Of a DNA stretch of 64,000 nucleotides, positions 23,559 to 34,176 are shown one piece after another (position 1 is the first letter of the stretch; each line of letters starts with the position of its first letter). The notes beneath the pieces were generated by a model. It saw only the letters and a list, made by a program, of their open reading frames with translations, was not told the DNA's origin and did not search any database. The translations under genes and the position numbers were made by a program. The DNA is from Jiangella sp. DSM 45060 (GTDB lineage Bacteria; Actinomycetota; Actinomycetes; Jiangellales; Jiangellaceae): assembly GCF_900105175.1 (NCBI RefSeq), contig NZ_LT629771.1, forward strand, positions 682,001-746,000, given 5' to 3'.

Positions 23559-24827
23559 ATGCAGTTCCCCCGAACCCCATGGGCGGTGGCCACAGCCGTG
23601 GCCGCCGCGACCGTGCTGGCCGCCTGCGGCAGCGGCTTCGACGACGATGACGACGCCGCCGGCGACGACGCGGCCACCGGCGGCACAGAGGGCGGCGCCT
23701 CGCTCACCGTCATGATCGGCTCGTCCGGCGAGGCCGAGACGGTCGCCGTGCAGGACGCGACGGCGCGGTGGGCCGAGGAGACCGGCAACGAGGTCGAGGT
23801 GATCCCGGCCCAGGACCTCGTGCAGCAGTTGCAGCAGGGCCTCGCCGGCGGCAACCCGCCGGACGTCTTCTACGTCAGCCCGGACCGCTTCCGCATGCTC
23901 GCCGAGGGCGGCTCGCTGTACCCGTACGGCGACCAGATCGACGACGCCGACGACATCTACCAGTCGCTGCGCGACGCGTTCACCTACGAGGACGAGCTGT
24001 ACTGCGCGCCCAAGGACGGCGGCGTGCACGCACTGGTCATCGACACCGAGGCGTGGGCCGCGGCCGGGCTGGCCGAGGGCGACTACCCGCAGGACTGGGA
24101 CGGTCTCGCCACCGCCGCGCAGGCGCTCACCGCCGACGGCAGGGTCGGCCTCGCGTTCACCGGCGACTACAACCCCGTCGGGACGTTCATGTTGGCCGGC
24201 GGCGGGTTCTTCGTGAACGACGACCAGACCGAGGTCACCGCCGACACCCCGGAGAACCTCGCGACGCTGCAGTACCTCAAGGACAACATGGACGCGGGTT
24301 CGTTCGCGTTCGCGCCCACCATCGACGCGGCGTGGGGCGGCGAGGCGCTCGGCAGCGGCAAGTCCGCGATGACGATCGAGGGTGCCTGGATCGTCGGCGC
24401 GCTGCAGAACGACTTCCCGGAGCGCCAGTGGACCGCCGTCCCGATGCCGGCCGGCCCCGGCGGGCCCGCGGCGACGGCGTTCACCAACTGCTGGGGCATC
24501 GCCGCCGACAGCGAGAACCAGGCCGCCGCCGTCGACCTCGTCAACTCGCTCGTGAGCCCCGAGCAGCAGCAGACGTTCGCCGAGACGTTTGGCCCGATCC
24601 CGTCGCGCGCCAGTCTCGCCGGCTGGAACGCCGAGACCTTCCCGGAGAAGGCCGCGTTCGCGGAGGGCATGGAGACCGCCCGCAGCCAGGTCGCGGTGCC
24701 GGGCTTCGAGTCCGTCCTCGCCGACTTCAACACCCAGCTCGAGGGCATGGCGGCCGGCACCGTCACCCCGGAGCAGGCGCTGCAGGCGCTGCAGACCAAC
24801 GGCGAAGCCCTCCTCTCGCAGGAGTGA
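23559..24827 (+). CDS. Sugar ABC transporter substrate-binding lipoprotein
   Basis: The 422-residue protein has a lipoprotein signal with lipobox LAAC (Cys23), an Asp/Gly spacer, then a family-1 extracellular solute-binding fold with WAEETGNEVEVIPAQDLVQQ, GNPPDVFYVSPDRF and a C-terminal helix region. It would be anchored outside the membrane and deliver an oligosaccharide to the two permeases encoded next. The ATG follows CGGAGG and comes one base after the LacI stop, so the four genes form an operon. Confidence 0.93.
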   Translation: MQFPRTPWAVATAVAAATVLAACGSGFDDDDDAAGDDAATGGTEGGASLTVMIGSSGEAETVAVQDATARWAEETGNEVEVIPAQDLVQQLQQGLAGGNPPDVFYVSPDRFRMLAEGGSLYPYGDQIDDADDIYQSLRDAFTYEDELYCAPKDGGVHALVIDTEAWAAAGLAEGDYPQDWDGLATAAQALTADGRVGLAFTGDYNPVGTFMLAGGGFFVNDDQTEVTADTPENLATLQYLKDNMDAGSFAFAPTIDAAWGGEALGSGKSAMTIEGAWIVGALQNDFPERQWTAVPMPAGPGGPAATAFTNCWGIAADSENQAAAVDLVNSLVSPEQQQTFAETFGPIPSRASLAGWNAETFPEKAAFAEGMETARSQVAVPGFESVLADFNTQLEGMAAGTVTPEQALQALQTNGEALLSQE

Positions 24828-24828
24828 C

Positions 24829-25905
24829 GTGACCGCGACGGTCACCCGGGAGACGTCGGCGGGCCGGACCCGGCCGGTCCAACGGCGCGTCACCTCCGGG
24901 CACCTGCGTCAGGAACGCCGGGCCGGCTGGCTGTTCGTCGCGCCGGCCGTGATCGTGCTGGTGGTGTTCCTGTTCGCGCCGATCCTCATGGCGGCGTGGG
25001 TCAGCCTGCTGGACTGGAACGGGCAGTCCAGCCCGTTCTCCGGCGACGCCGAGTTCGTCGGGCTGGCCAACTACCAGAGCCTGCTGGCCGACGCCGGGCT
25101 GCTGCGCAACGACTTCATGCTGAGCGTGCGCAACACGATCTACTACGTGCTGTTCAACGTGACGGGCGTCGTGGTGGTGTCGTTCGCACTGGCGATGGCC
25201 GTGAACTCGTACGTGCTGCGCGGCCGCTCGTTCTTCCGCACCATCTTCTACTTCCCGGCCATCACGTCGTCGGTGGCGATCAGCGTCCTGTTCCTCTTCC
25301 TGTTCCAGGGCTCCGGCGTCGTCAACGTCGTGCTGTCGTGGGTGGGCGTCGACGGGCCGTCGTGGTTCACCGACCCACGCGGCGTGCTGCACATCGTGCT
25401 GGGGTGGTTCGGTGTGTCGGAGGCGCCGTCTGGGCTGGCCGACACCACGCTGGGCGGGCTGAGCCTGTGGAACTGGCTGTCCGGCCCGTCGGTGGCGATG
25501 TGCGCGCTGATCACGCTCACCATCTGGGCGTCGTCGGGCACGTTCATGCTGTTCTTCCTGGTCGGGCTGCAGGACATCCCGGTCGAGCTGGAGGAGGCGA
25601 CGGCGATCGACGGCGCCGGCGGGTGGCAGCGGTTCCGGCACCTGACGCTGCCGTTGATGCGCCGCAGCATCGTGCTCGTCGTCACGCTGGCGCTGATCAG
25701 CAGCTGGCAGGTGTTCGACCAGGTGTTCATCCTGTCGCAGGGCGCGCCGGCCAAGACGACGCTGACGCCGGCCTACATCTCCTACGTGCGCAGCTTCGGC
25801 GACGGCCAGTTCGGCGTCGGCGCGGCGGTGGCGTTCGTGCTGTTCGCGATCATCATCGTGCTCACGCTGGTGCAGCGGTGGGTGGGAAGGGAGCGGCGGA
25901 CGTGA
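24829..25905 (+). CDS. Sugar ABC transporter permease (MalF type)
   Basis: The 358-residue protein has a basic N-terminal cytoplasmic segment, six or so helices and the EAA loop (VELEEATAIDGAGGWQRFRH) that contacts the ATPase. A ~60-residue external insertion (WFTDPRGVLHIVLGW) sits in the middle. The GTG follows GGAG at the end of the binding-protein gene. No ATPase gene is in the locus, so a shared MsiK-type ATPase encoded elsewhere is expected, as in other actinobacteria. Confidence 0.92.
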   Translation: MTATVTRETSAGRTRPVQRRVTSGHLRQERRAGWLFVAPAVIVLVVFLFAPILMAAWVSLLDWNGQSSPFSGDAEFVGLANYQSLLADAGLLRNDFMLSVRNTIYYVLFNVTGVVVVSFALAMAVNSYVLRGRSFFRTIFYFPAITSSVAISVLFLFLFQGSGVVNVVLSWVGVDGPSWFTDPRGVLHIVLGWFGVSEAPSGLADTTLGGLSLWNWLSGPSVAMCALITLTIWASSGTFMLFFLVGLQDIPVELEEATAIDGAGGWQRFRHLTLPLMRRSIVLVVTLALISSWQVFDQVFILSQGAPAKTTLTPAYISYVRSFGDGQFGVGAAVAFVLFAIIIVLTLVQRWVGRERRT

Positions 25906-26834
25906 GCGGGCTGCTGGTACGACGCCGTGCGTCCCGGCCCGCCCGGCGGGACGCGGTCCCCGTCGTGCTGACCGACCGGTACTCGCCGTTGCCGCGCAAG
26001 GTGGCGGTGCGGGTGATCGGGTACGGGCTGCTGGCGCTCGGGACGCTGCTCTATCTCGGGCCGTTCCTCGTCCAGGTGGCGACGTCGTTCAAGACCGACG
26101 CCGACGCCGTCGGCAACCCGGTGTCGCTGATCCCGTCGCCGGTGACGATGGCCGCCTGGGAGGTGGTGGCCGGGTCGAACCCGGCGTACTCGGTGCCGGT
26201 GTTCCGCTGGCTGGGCAACTCCTTCGCCGTCACCATCTCCGTGACGCTGGGCCGGCTGATCATCGACAGCCTGGCCGGCTACGCGCTGGCGCGGCTGCGG
26301 TTCCGCGGCCGCACGGTCGTCTTCGCCGGCGTCGTCGCCGTGCTCGCCGTTCCCGGCGTCGTGCTGCTGATCCCGAAGTTCCTGGTGCTCAACGAACTCG
26401 GCATGTTCAACAGTTACGCGGGGATGATCCTCCCGCTGTTCTGCGACGCCGTCGGGATCCTGCTGATGAAGACGGCGTTCGAGGCGGTGCCGACCGAGCT
26501 GGACGAGGCGGCGCGCATCGACGGCGCCGGCGTGTTCCGGACGTTCTGGAGCGTGATCCTGCCGCTGGTGCGCCCGGCGCTGGTGACCGTGACGATCCTG
26601 TCCTTCCAGGGCTCGTGGAACGAGTTCACCCACTTCCTCGTCGCGACGTCGGACCCCGACCTCGCCACGATGAACCTCGGCATCGCCCGGCTGACCGCCG
26701 GCGATCTACAGGGGTCGCAGCAGTTTCCGCTGAAGCTGGCGCTGGCCACCTTGTCGACGATCCCCATCGCCATCGTCTACGTGTTCTTCTCGCGCTACTT
26801 CATGCGGTCCGGCAACGCGACGGGCCTCAAGTGA
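25902..26834 (+). CDS. Sugar ABC transporter permease (MalG type)
   Basis: The 310-residue partner permease has six helices, the EAA loop (TELDEAARIDGAGVFRTFWS) and an ending MRSGNATGLK typical of MalG-like subunits. The GTG overlaps the upstream TGA. It is the last gene of the LacI-led operon; the 132-bp palindrome starting 68 bases downstream may end transcription. Confidence 0.93.
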   Translation: MSGLLVRRRASRPARRDAVPVVLTDRYSPLPRKVAVRVIGYGLLALGTLLYLGPFLVQVATSFKTDADAVGNPVSLIPSPVTMAAWEVVAGSNPAYSVPVFRWLGNSFAVTISVTLGRLIIDSLAGYALARLRFRGRTVVFAGVVAVLAVPGVVLLIPKFLVLNELGMFNSYAGMILPLFCDAVGILLMKTAFEAVPTELDEAARIDGAGVFRTFWSVILPLVRPALVTVTILSFQGSWNEFTHFLVATSDPDLATMNLGIARLTAGDLQGSQQFPLKLALATLSTIPIAIVYVFFSRYFMRSGNATGLK

Positions 26835-26901
26835 AGTCGGCCGTTCGCCGTTGGGCGCCAGTTCGCGGCTGTCCGCCAGGTCGCCGCTTTGCGGCAGTTG
26901 G

Positions 26902-27033
26902 CCGTCCCCCTGATGCCCATTCTCTTGGCCGCGGCACCGCGCCTCAAGCGGAGCCAACAGCGCTTCGCGCGGGCGTGGCACCGCTTGACCCGCGGCACCG
27001 CGGCCTAAGAACGGGCACCTATCAGGGGGACGG
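26902..27033. repeat. 132-bp near-palindromic intergenic element
   Basis: The left arm (26902-26956) starts CCGTCCCCCTGAT and runs through TTGGCCGCGGCACCGCG to CAAGCGGAGCCA. The right arm (26976-27033) is its imperfect reverse complement, ending ATCAGGGGGACGG; the loop is 19 bases. Single-base differences and small indels separate the arms. It could act as a terminator for the ABC operon or be a dispersed mobile palindrome. The flanking stretches (26835-26901 and 27127-27395) show no gene. Confidence 0.7.
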
Positions 27034-27070
27034 GGAAGAACCGGGCACAGCCCGCCTGGTGCACCGTTCG

Positions 27071-27126
27071 CCGCCAGCCGCCAGCCGCCAGCCGCCAGCC
27101 GCCAGCCGCCAGCCGCCAGCCGCCAG
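27071..27126. repeat. Eight tandem copies of CCGCCAG
   Basis: A perfect 7-bp unit is repeated eight times without interruption. Because 7 is not a multiple of 3 and no ribosome site precedes it, the array is not coding. Copy number probably varies between strains through slippage. Confidence 0.9.
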
Positions 27127-27182
27127 CCCCTGACTGTCTAGTGCTCGGAGCGCCGTCGCCGGGTCGTGCCGGCGGCGGGTTG

Positions 27183-27259
27183 CCCGTCTTCGATAGCGGG
27201 CGTTGCGTTTTGGGCGCTGTTGCGGGCCGATCGCGTGGGTTCTGGCTATCGAAGTCGGG
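27183..27259. repeat. Separated inverted repeat CTTCGATAGC/GCTATCGAAG
   Basis: Fifteen-base arms (14 of 15 pairing; core CTTCGATAGC at 27188-27197 and GCTATCGAAG at 27245-27254) flank 47 bases of GT-rich sequence. The local composition is less GC-rich than its surroundings. The shape suits terminal inverted repeats of a small element or a regulator site pair. Confidence 0.5.
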
Positions 27260-27395
27260 TGCGGGGCGGTGGCGTTGGCTTCACTCGTCTCGTGGATAGG
27301 TCGCTCGCAGATGGGCGTCGTCGGCGGCGACTCGGGTGGGGGATCGCGGAAATCCTGGTGACGGGCGGGCGCTCGCCCTGGCAGAGTGGCCGCTC

Positions 27396-27917
27396 GTGTC
27401 CAGCGTCTACCTGATCACCGGCATCATGGCGGCCGGCAAGTCCACCGTCGCGCAGGCGCTGGCCGAGCGGCTGCCGAAGGCGGCGCACGTGCGCGGCGAC
27501 ACGTTCCGCAAGGCCATCGTGTCCGGCCGCGCCGACCCGGTGCCGGGCGATGCCGAGGGGATGGGGCAGCTGAGGTTGCGGTACCGCATCGCCGCCGGGG
27601 CCGCCGACGAGTACGCGGCCGCCGGGTTCACCGCGGTGGTGCAGGACGTGGTGATCGGGCCGGTGCTGGCGGAGTACGTCGAGCTGATCCGCACCCGCCC
27701 GCTGCACGTCGTCGTGCTGGCACCGGCGCCGGACACCGTCGCCGAGCGGGAAGCGGGTCGCGGCAAGACCGGCTACGGCGCCTGGACCGTCGACGACCTC
27801 GACACGTCGTTGCGCACCGAGACGCCGCGGCTCGGGCTGTGGCTGGACACCTCCGAGCTGACGCCGGAGCAGACGGTCGACGCGATCCTCGCCCGGCGTG
27901 ACGAGGCCAGCGTCTGA
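27396..27917 (+). CDS. Small P-loop kinase/phosphotransferase
   Basis: The 173-residue protein has a Walker A motif close to its N-terminus (GIMAAGKST, residues 9-17), a following RGDTFRKAI like that of chloramphenicol- or nucleoside-type kinases (AAA_33), and a lid-like region REAGRGKTGYGAW. The substrate is unknown; antibiotic phosphorylation is possible but unproved. No ribosome site is evident before the GTG at 27396, so the start is uncertain by several residues. It converges with the LuxR gene. Confidence 0.78.
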   Translation: MSSVYLITGIMAAGKSTVAQALAERLPKAAHVRGDTFRKAIVSGRADPVPGDAEGMGQLRLRYRIAAGAADEYAAAGFTAVVQDVVIGPVLAEYVELIRTRPLHVVVLAPAPDTVAEREAGRGKTGYGAWTVDDLDTSLRTETPRLGLWLDTSELTPEQTVDAILARRDEASV

Positions 27918-27948
27918 CCAGCGGGGCGCGGCCGCAGCGGCCCAGGCG

Positions 27949-30930
27949 TCAGCCGGCGTCGGCGAGCAGGCCGCGCTGGTGCGCGATCGACACCGCCTCG
28001 GTGCGGCTGGCCGCGCCGAGCTTCGTCATGACCCGCGACAGGTGCACGCTGACCGTCTTCTCACTGATGAACAGCTCTTCGCCGACCTTGCGGTTGGTGT
28101 AGCCGCGGGCCACCAGCTCGAGCACGCCCAGCTCGCGCGGAGTCAGCAGGCCGGCGCTCGGCAGCACCGTGCCGGGCAGCGCGACGCGGGCCCGCCGGGC
28201 GAGGTCGCGGACAGCGGCGGCGAGTGGCTGCGCGCCCAGCCGCTCGGCGGCCTCGTGGGCGGCGGCCAGCTCGACGGCGGCGGCGTCGCGGTCGCCGGTG
28301 GTGACGAGCGCCTCGGCCAGCCGCCAGCGGCCCAGCGCGACGTGGAACGGCTCGCCGTAGCCGAACGCCTCGACGACCGCGCGCCACGCCTCGGTGTCGG
28401 CGGCGCCGGTGAGCCGGGACTCCTCGGCGCGCAGCCGGGCCAGCCACGCCAGGCCCTCGGCGCCGAGGCGGTCGGCGCGCGGGATGCCGCGCTCGGCGGT
28501 GGTGCGGGCGTGCTCGACGAACCTCCGCCCCTCGGCGACGGCGGCGGCCTCGGCCGCGTCGTCGTGGTCGAGCCGGGCCTGTGCCGCGACGTCGGCCAGC
28601 GAGCCGAGCGCCAACGTGGCCAGCCGGATGCCGCCGAGCGGCCAGTAGTCGTCGTCGCCCTTGCGCATGGACGCGATGGCGTCGTCGGCGATCCGCGCGG
28701 CGTCGTGGTGGCGGCCCTGCCAGCCGGCCATCTCGATGCCCGCGATGCCGGCCAGCTGGGCGATCTGGCCGTCGCGGTGCCACTCGGGCCGGATGCGGTC
28801 GAGGTCGCGCTGCGCTTCGTCGAACCGGCCGCGGCTCACCTCGATGATCGCCGCCGACGCCGCGAGCAGCGCCGAGATGGTGTCGGAGACCTGCTCGCCG
28901 GGCGGGCTGGCGGCCGCGAGCGCTTCGTCCCAGCTGCCGCGGGCGTAATGGACCATGGCGCCCATCCAGCGTAGCTCGAGGCCGTAGGCGCTCCAGGTCA
29001 GGCCCAGCTCGGCGGCGCGGGCGCCGGCGGCGTCGGCGATGGCGCCGGCTTCGTCGAGCCGCCCCTGCTCGTACCGGGTGGTGACGAGGTTGAACGACGC
29101 CCGCAGTTCGACGTTGGCCGCGCCGACCCGGACGGCGTTCTGCCGCGCCTGTTCGAACAGCGCGCAGGCGTCTTCGACGGCGCCGGCGCGGAGGTCGTTG
29201 AAGGCGAGCGTGATGAGCGCGTCGGACTCGGCGCTGACGCTGCCACTGGCCCGTGCGTCGGCGATGGCCTGCTCGGCGAACTGGCGGGAGAGCTCGTTCT
29301 CCCTGGCCAGGCGGGTGCGCGCCCGCAGCGCCAGCACCCAGGCGCGGGTGCGGCTGGCCGGCTCGGCCTCGACCAGCGCCCAGGCGTCCTCGATGACCTG
29401 CTCGGCCTCGTGCCACCGGATGCTGGCCAGCAGGGTCTCGGTGAACTGACGGCGGACGTCGGCGCGGGTGACGGTGTCGGCGTCGCGGTCGGCGAGCTCG
29501 AGCGCGGCCTGCGCGTAGGCGACGGCCCGCTCGGGGTGCCCGGCCGCGCTGGCGACGTAGGCGGCCTTGCGGGTGAGCGCCAGCTCGTCGACGCCGGACC
29601 GCGCCGTGGGGTCGTCGACCCCCGGCCACAGCTCCAGCGCCTGCTCGACGTAGCGCAGCTCGGCCGCGAGCGCGCCGACGCGCATGGCGTCGTCGGCCGC
29701 CTTCACCGACGCGGCCAGCGCCGTGGGGAGGTCGTTGCTGCGCAGGCTGTGGTAGGCGAGCGCGCCGGCGAGTTCGTCCTGCTGCAGCTCGACGATGCGG
29801 CGCGCGTAGGCGGCGTGCAGCCGGACCCGCTCGCCCGGCAGGAGGTCGGCGTAGACGGCCTCGCGCAGCAGCGCGTGCCGGAACGTGTAGCCGCCGTGGT
29901 CGTCGGTGACGAGGATGTGGTGCTGCAGCGCCTCGCGCAGCGCGGTGTCGAGGTCGCCGTCGGGGAGGTCGATGACGGAGCGCAGCGCGGCGTGCCCGAC
30001 GTGGCGGCGTCCGGTGACGGAGATGGCGCCGACGACGCGCTGGGCGGCCTGGCTCAGGGTCTCGACCCGCGACAGCAGGACGTCGGCCAGTGCGGTGGGG
30101 ATGCCGCCGGCCGGGCCCGTGGCGCTGGCCGCCACCAGCTCCTCGGCGAAGAACGCGTTGCCCTCGGACCGCGCCGCGACGTCGGCCAGCCACTCGGGGT
30201 CGATGCCGCCGTCGGCCAGCGCCTCGACGAACGCCAGCGCGTCGGCCGGTCCGAACGGCGCGAGGTCGAGCCGCTCGACGACCGGCAGCCGGACCAGCTC
30301 GGCCAGCAGCGGCCGCAGCGGGTGCTGCCGGTGGAGGTCGTCGGACCGGTACGTGGCGACCACCAGCAACCGCTGCGCCGCCAGCCGCGACACCAGGAAC
30401 GACAGGAGGTCGCGGCTGGAGGCGTCGCTCCAGTGCAGGTCCTCGACGGCGAGCACGACCGGCGCGTCGTCGCTCAGCTCGGCCAGGACGGTGACCATGG
30501 CGTCGAACAGCTGCAGCTGACCGAGGTCGGTCTCTTCGCCGGACCGCGTGGTGGTGGCCGCGGCGCGGCCGATGAGCCCGGCCAGCGCCGGCCGGGCGTC
30601 GACGAGGTCGGGACGGAGCCGCCGCAGCTGCTCGACGACCTCCTTGAACGGCAGGTACGGCAGCCCGGCCTCGCCGACGCTGACGCAGCGGCCCAGCAGC
30701 ACGTGCGCGCCGGCGGCCTCGGCCTCGGCGAGGAACTCCGTGAGCAGCCGGCTCTTCCCGACCCCGGCGTCGCCCGAGAGCAGCACCGCGCCGCCGGTGC
30801 CGCCGCGGGCGCGCTGGAGCGCCGCGCGCAGCTGGGCGGACTCGCCGCTGCGCGCGGTGAACGGGACACCGGTTCCGAGCCTTGGCACGACACCGATGCT
30901 CGCATACCCCTCCGACAAGGTGGCGGGCAT
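27949..30930 (-). CDS. Large ATP-dependent LuxR-family regulator (LAL/MalT-like)
   Basis: The 993-residue protein has an N-terminal AAA ATPase (Walker A GDAGVGKSR near residue 52; Walker B VVLAVEDLHWSD), a long helical TPR-type region (~370-900), and a C-terminal LuxR helix-turn-helix (LTPRELGVLELVARGYTNRK, ISEKTVSVHLSRVMTKLG). LAL regulators need ATP and an inducer to activate sugar or secondary-metabolite genes. Its target is not evident from the neighbours. Confidence 0.93.
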   Translation of the reverse strand: MPATLSEGYASIGVVPRLGTGVPFTARSGESAQLRAALQRARGGTGGAVLLSGDAGVGKSRLLTEFLAEAEAAGAHVLLGRCVSVGEAGLPYLPFKEVVEQLRRLRPDLVDARPALAGLIGRAAATTTRSGEETDLGQLQLFDAMVTVLAELSDDAPVVLAVEDLHWSDASSRDLLSFLVSRLAAQRLLVVATYRSDDLHRQHPLRPLLAELVRLPVVERLDLAPFGPADALAFVEALADGGIDPEWLADVAARSEGNAFFAEELVAASATGPAGGIPTALADVLLSRVETLSQAAQRVVGAISVTGRRHVGHAALRSVIDLPDGDLDTALREALQHHILVTDDHGGYTFRHALLREAVYADLLPGERVRLHAAYARRIVELQQDELAGALAYHSLRSNDLPTALAASVKAADDAMRVGALAAELRYVEQALELWPGVDDPTARSGVDELALTRKAAYVASAAGHPERAVAYAQAALELADRDADTVTRADVRRQFTETLLASIRWHEAEQVIEDAWALVEAEPASRTRAWVLALRARTRLARENELSRQFAEQAIADARASGSVSAESDALITLAFNDLRAGAVEDACALFEQARQNAVRVGAANVELRASFNLVTTRYEQGRLDEAGAIADAAGARAAELGLTWSAYGLELRWMGAMVHYARGSWDEALAAASPPGEQVSDTISALLAASAAIIEVSRGRFDEAQRDLDRIRPEWHRDGQIAQLAGIAGIEMAGWQGRHHDAARIADDAIASMRKGDDDYWPLGGIRLATLALGSLADVAAQARLDHDDAAEAAAVAEGRRFVEHARTTAERGIPRADRLGAEGLAWLARLRAEESRLTGAADTEAWRAVVEAFGYGEPFHVALGRWRLAEALVTTGDRDAAAVELAAAHEAAERLGAQPLAAAVRDLARRARVALPGTVLPSAGLLTPRELGVLELVARGYTNRKVGEELFISEKTVSVHLSRVMTKLGAASRTEAVSIAHQRGLLADAG

Positions 30931-30941
30931 TTTTCCGCCGG

Positions 30942-31091
30942 TCAGCGAACCGGCTGTGGCCGGCGCGCCGTGGGGCGGACGGCCTGCGGTGCGGGCACGA
31001 CGTCACGGCGCGGCCCGCGGCGGGTGGTGACGGCGTCGCGGCGGACGCGTTCCTGGCGGTAACTGAGCTCGGCACGGATGCTGTCGATCAT
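30942..31091 (-). CDS. Small basic protein, hypothetical
   Basis: A 49-residue ORF starts MIDSIRAELSYRQERVRRDA and continues as an Arg/Pro-rich tail. GGGGAGGC lies seven bases before the ATG, which is why I accept it. The helical head and basic tail resemble short actinobacterial proteins of unknown role. It lies 11 bases upstream of the LuxR gene on the same strand. Confidence 0.5.
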   Translation of the reverse strand: MIDSIRAELSYRQERVRRDAVTTRRGPRRDVVPAPQAVRPTARRPQPVR

Positions 31092-31281
31092 GGTCTGCCT
31101 CCCCGGTCCTGGCCTCGTACCGTCGAGACTCGTGCTGAGGGCGGGCCCGCGGCATCGGGCGACCACGCACACCCCGCGCGGCGGCGACCCCTTACCCGCC
31201 ACGACCGGGGGAGTAAGGGGATCTCGCGGGTGCCGGATCAACTACGGTGGACCTGCTCACCTCTCGGCAAGAAGGGTCACC

Positions 31282-32714
<1,433 letters not shown>

Positions 32715-32715
<1 letters not shown>

Positions 32716-33287
32716 TGGACGCCGATCCCGTGGGCGCCGGGAAGCTGACCGGGAAGCTGCTCGTGGCGGCGCCGTCGCTGCGCGGCTCGACGTTCGACCG
32801 GGCGGTCATCCTCATGCTCTCGCACGACGGCGACGGCGCCCTCGGCGTCATGGTCAACAAGCCGACCGAGGTGCTGGTCGGTGACGTGCTGCCGCGGTGG
32901 ATCTCGGTGGTCTCCGAGCCCGGCGTGGTGTTCCAGGGCGGCCCCGTCAGCCTCGACAGCGCGCTCGGGCTGGTGGCCGTCGGCGGCAACGACGAGCCGC
33001 TGGGCATCCGCCGGGTGCGCGGCCGGCTCGGCGTCGTGGACCTCGACACCCCGGCCGAGATCATCGAGCCCGCGGTGACGGCGATGCGGGTGTTCGCCGG
33101 GTACGCCGGCTGGGCGCCTGACCAGCTGGAGGGAGAGATCGACGAGGGGTCGTGGTACGTCGTCGACTCCGAGCCGGGCGACGCGTTCCGCACCGACGCG
33201 CAGGACCTGTGGCCGGTGGTGCTGCGCCGTCAGGGCGGCCAGCTGGCCCTCATCGCGACCTTCCCCGCCGACCCGTCGATGAACTGA
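32715..33287 (+). CDS. YqgE/AlgH family protein (UPF0301)
   Basis: The 190-residue protein shows the family motifs LTGKLLVAAPSLRGSTFDRA, GALGVMVNKPTEV, VVFQGGPVSLDSALGL and a GYAGWAPDQLEGEI block. The biochemical role is unknown although the fold is solved; the name AlgH comes from a Pseudomonas alginate phenotype. The ATG overlaps the malic enzyme stop (TGATG), so the pair is translated together. Confidence 0.93.
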
Positions 33288-33391
33288 CGTCCCGGCGCGA
33301 TCGCCCGGCGGATCGGGACAGAATGCCGTAGTGGCCGGGACGGCGCCCCCGGCACGCTCTCCTCGTCAACGCACCGACGAGGGGGAGAACG

Positions 33392-34078
33392 ATGAGTACC
33401 AGCCTGGCAACGGGCACCACCCAGGAGACCACGACGGCGGTGTCGCGCGTCTGGGCCTACACCGGCGTGCTGGCCGGGCTGGCCGGCGTCGCCGGCATCC
33501 AGGCGTCGATGAGCGTCTCCGCGGTCTACGACGAGGAGACCCAGGGCGACGCGGCCGCGATCCTGGCGGGTCTGCGCGACTTCGTCCCGAACATCGTGGT
33601 GTTCCACGTCACGATGATGCTGGCCACCGTCCTGCTGGTGGTCTTCGCGGCCGGGCTGCGCCGCCGCCTCAGGGCGCAGGCGCCGGCCGACAGCGTCCTG
33701 CCGGACGTCGCCGCCTTCGGGTTGCTGCTGACGTCCGTCGCCGGGCTCATCGGCACCGGGCTCAACACCGAGTTCGCGTTCGCGCTGGCTGACGACGAAG
33801 CGGCGCTCGTGCCCGAGGCGGCGGTGGTGTTCGGCCACTGGATCGGCACGCTGCCGTGGCTCTGGGTCGGCGCCGGGATCACCGGGACCGCGCTGGCCGT
33901 CGCCGCCCTGCGGCACGCCGCGGCGCCCCGCTGGATCGGCTGGGTCGCGGCGGTCCTGGGCGGACTCACGCTGCTGCTCGGCATCTCGCCGCTGCAGTAC
34001 ATGGCCGGCATGACGGGGCCGGTCCTGGTGCTCGTCGTCGCGGCCGGCTTCGTCTGGGGGGACCGGAGCCGGACGTGA
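33392..34078 (+). CDS. Six-helix integral membrane protein, hypothetical
   Basis: The 228-residue protein has six hydrophobic helices (for example TGVLAGLAGVAGIQASMSV, VVFHVTMMLATVLLVVFAAG and WIGWVAAVLGGLTLLLGI). GAGGGGGAG precedes the ATG. The layout resembles DUF4386-like or other small sensor-type membrane proteins, but I cannot name the family. It lies 98 bases before the NarL-type kinase on the same strand and may contribute to its signalling. Confidence 0.7.
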   Translation: MSTSLATGTTQETTTAVSRVWAYTGVLAGLAGVAGIQASMSVSAVYDEETQGDAAAILAGLRDFVPNIVVFHVTMMLATVLLVVFAAGLRRRLRAQAPADSVLPDVAAFGLLLTSVAGLIGTGLNTEFAFALADDEAALVPEAAVVFGHWIGTLPWLWVGAGITGTALAVAALRHAAAPRWIGWVAAVLGGLTLLLGISPLQYMAGMTGPVLVLVVAAGFVWGDRSRT

Positions 34079-34176
34079 CGACGCCTGCGCACCGCGGTCG
34101 CGGCGCATGCTGTGGGACCCTTCCGTCAGCGGGCCGTACGCCGGGGGGCCGGCCCGAGAGGGGGAGTGCCGAGCAC

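Noticed and set aside
30878-30887. CCTTGGCACG as a third copy of the 101-bp repeat
   Set aside because: Only ten bases match, and they lie inside the LuxR-family gene where they encode part of its N-terminus.
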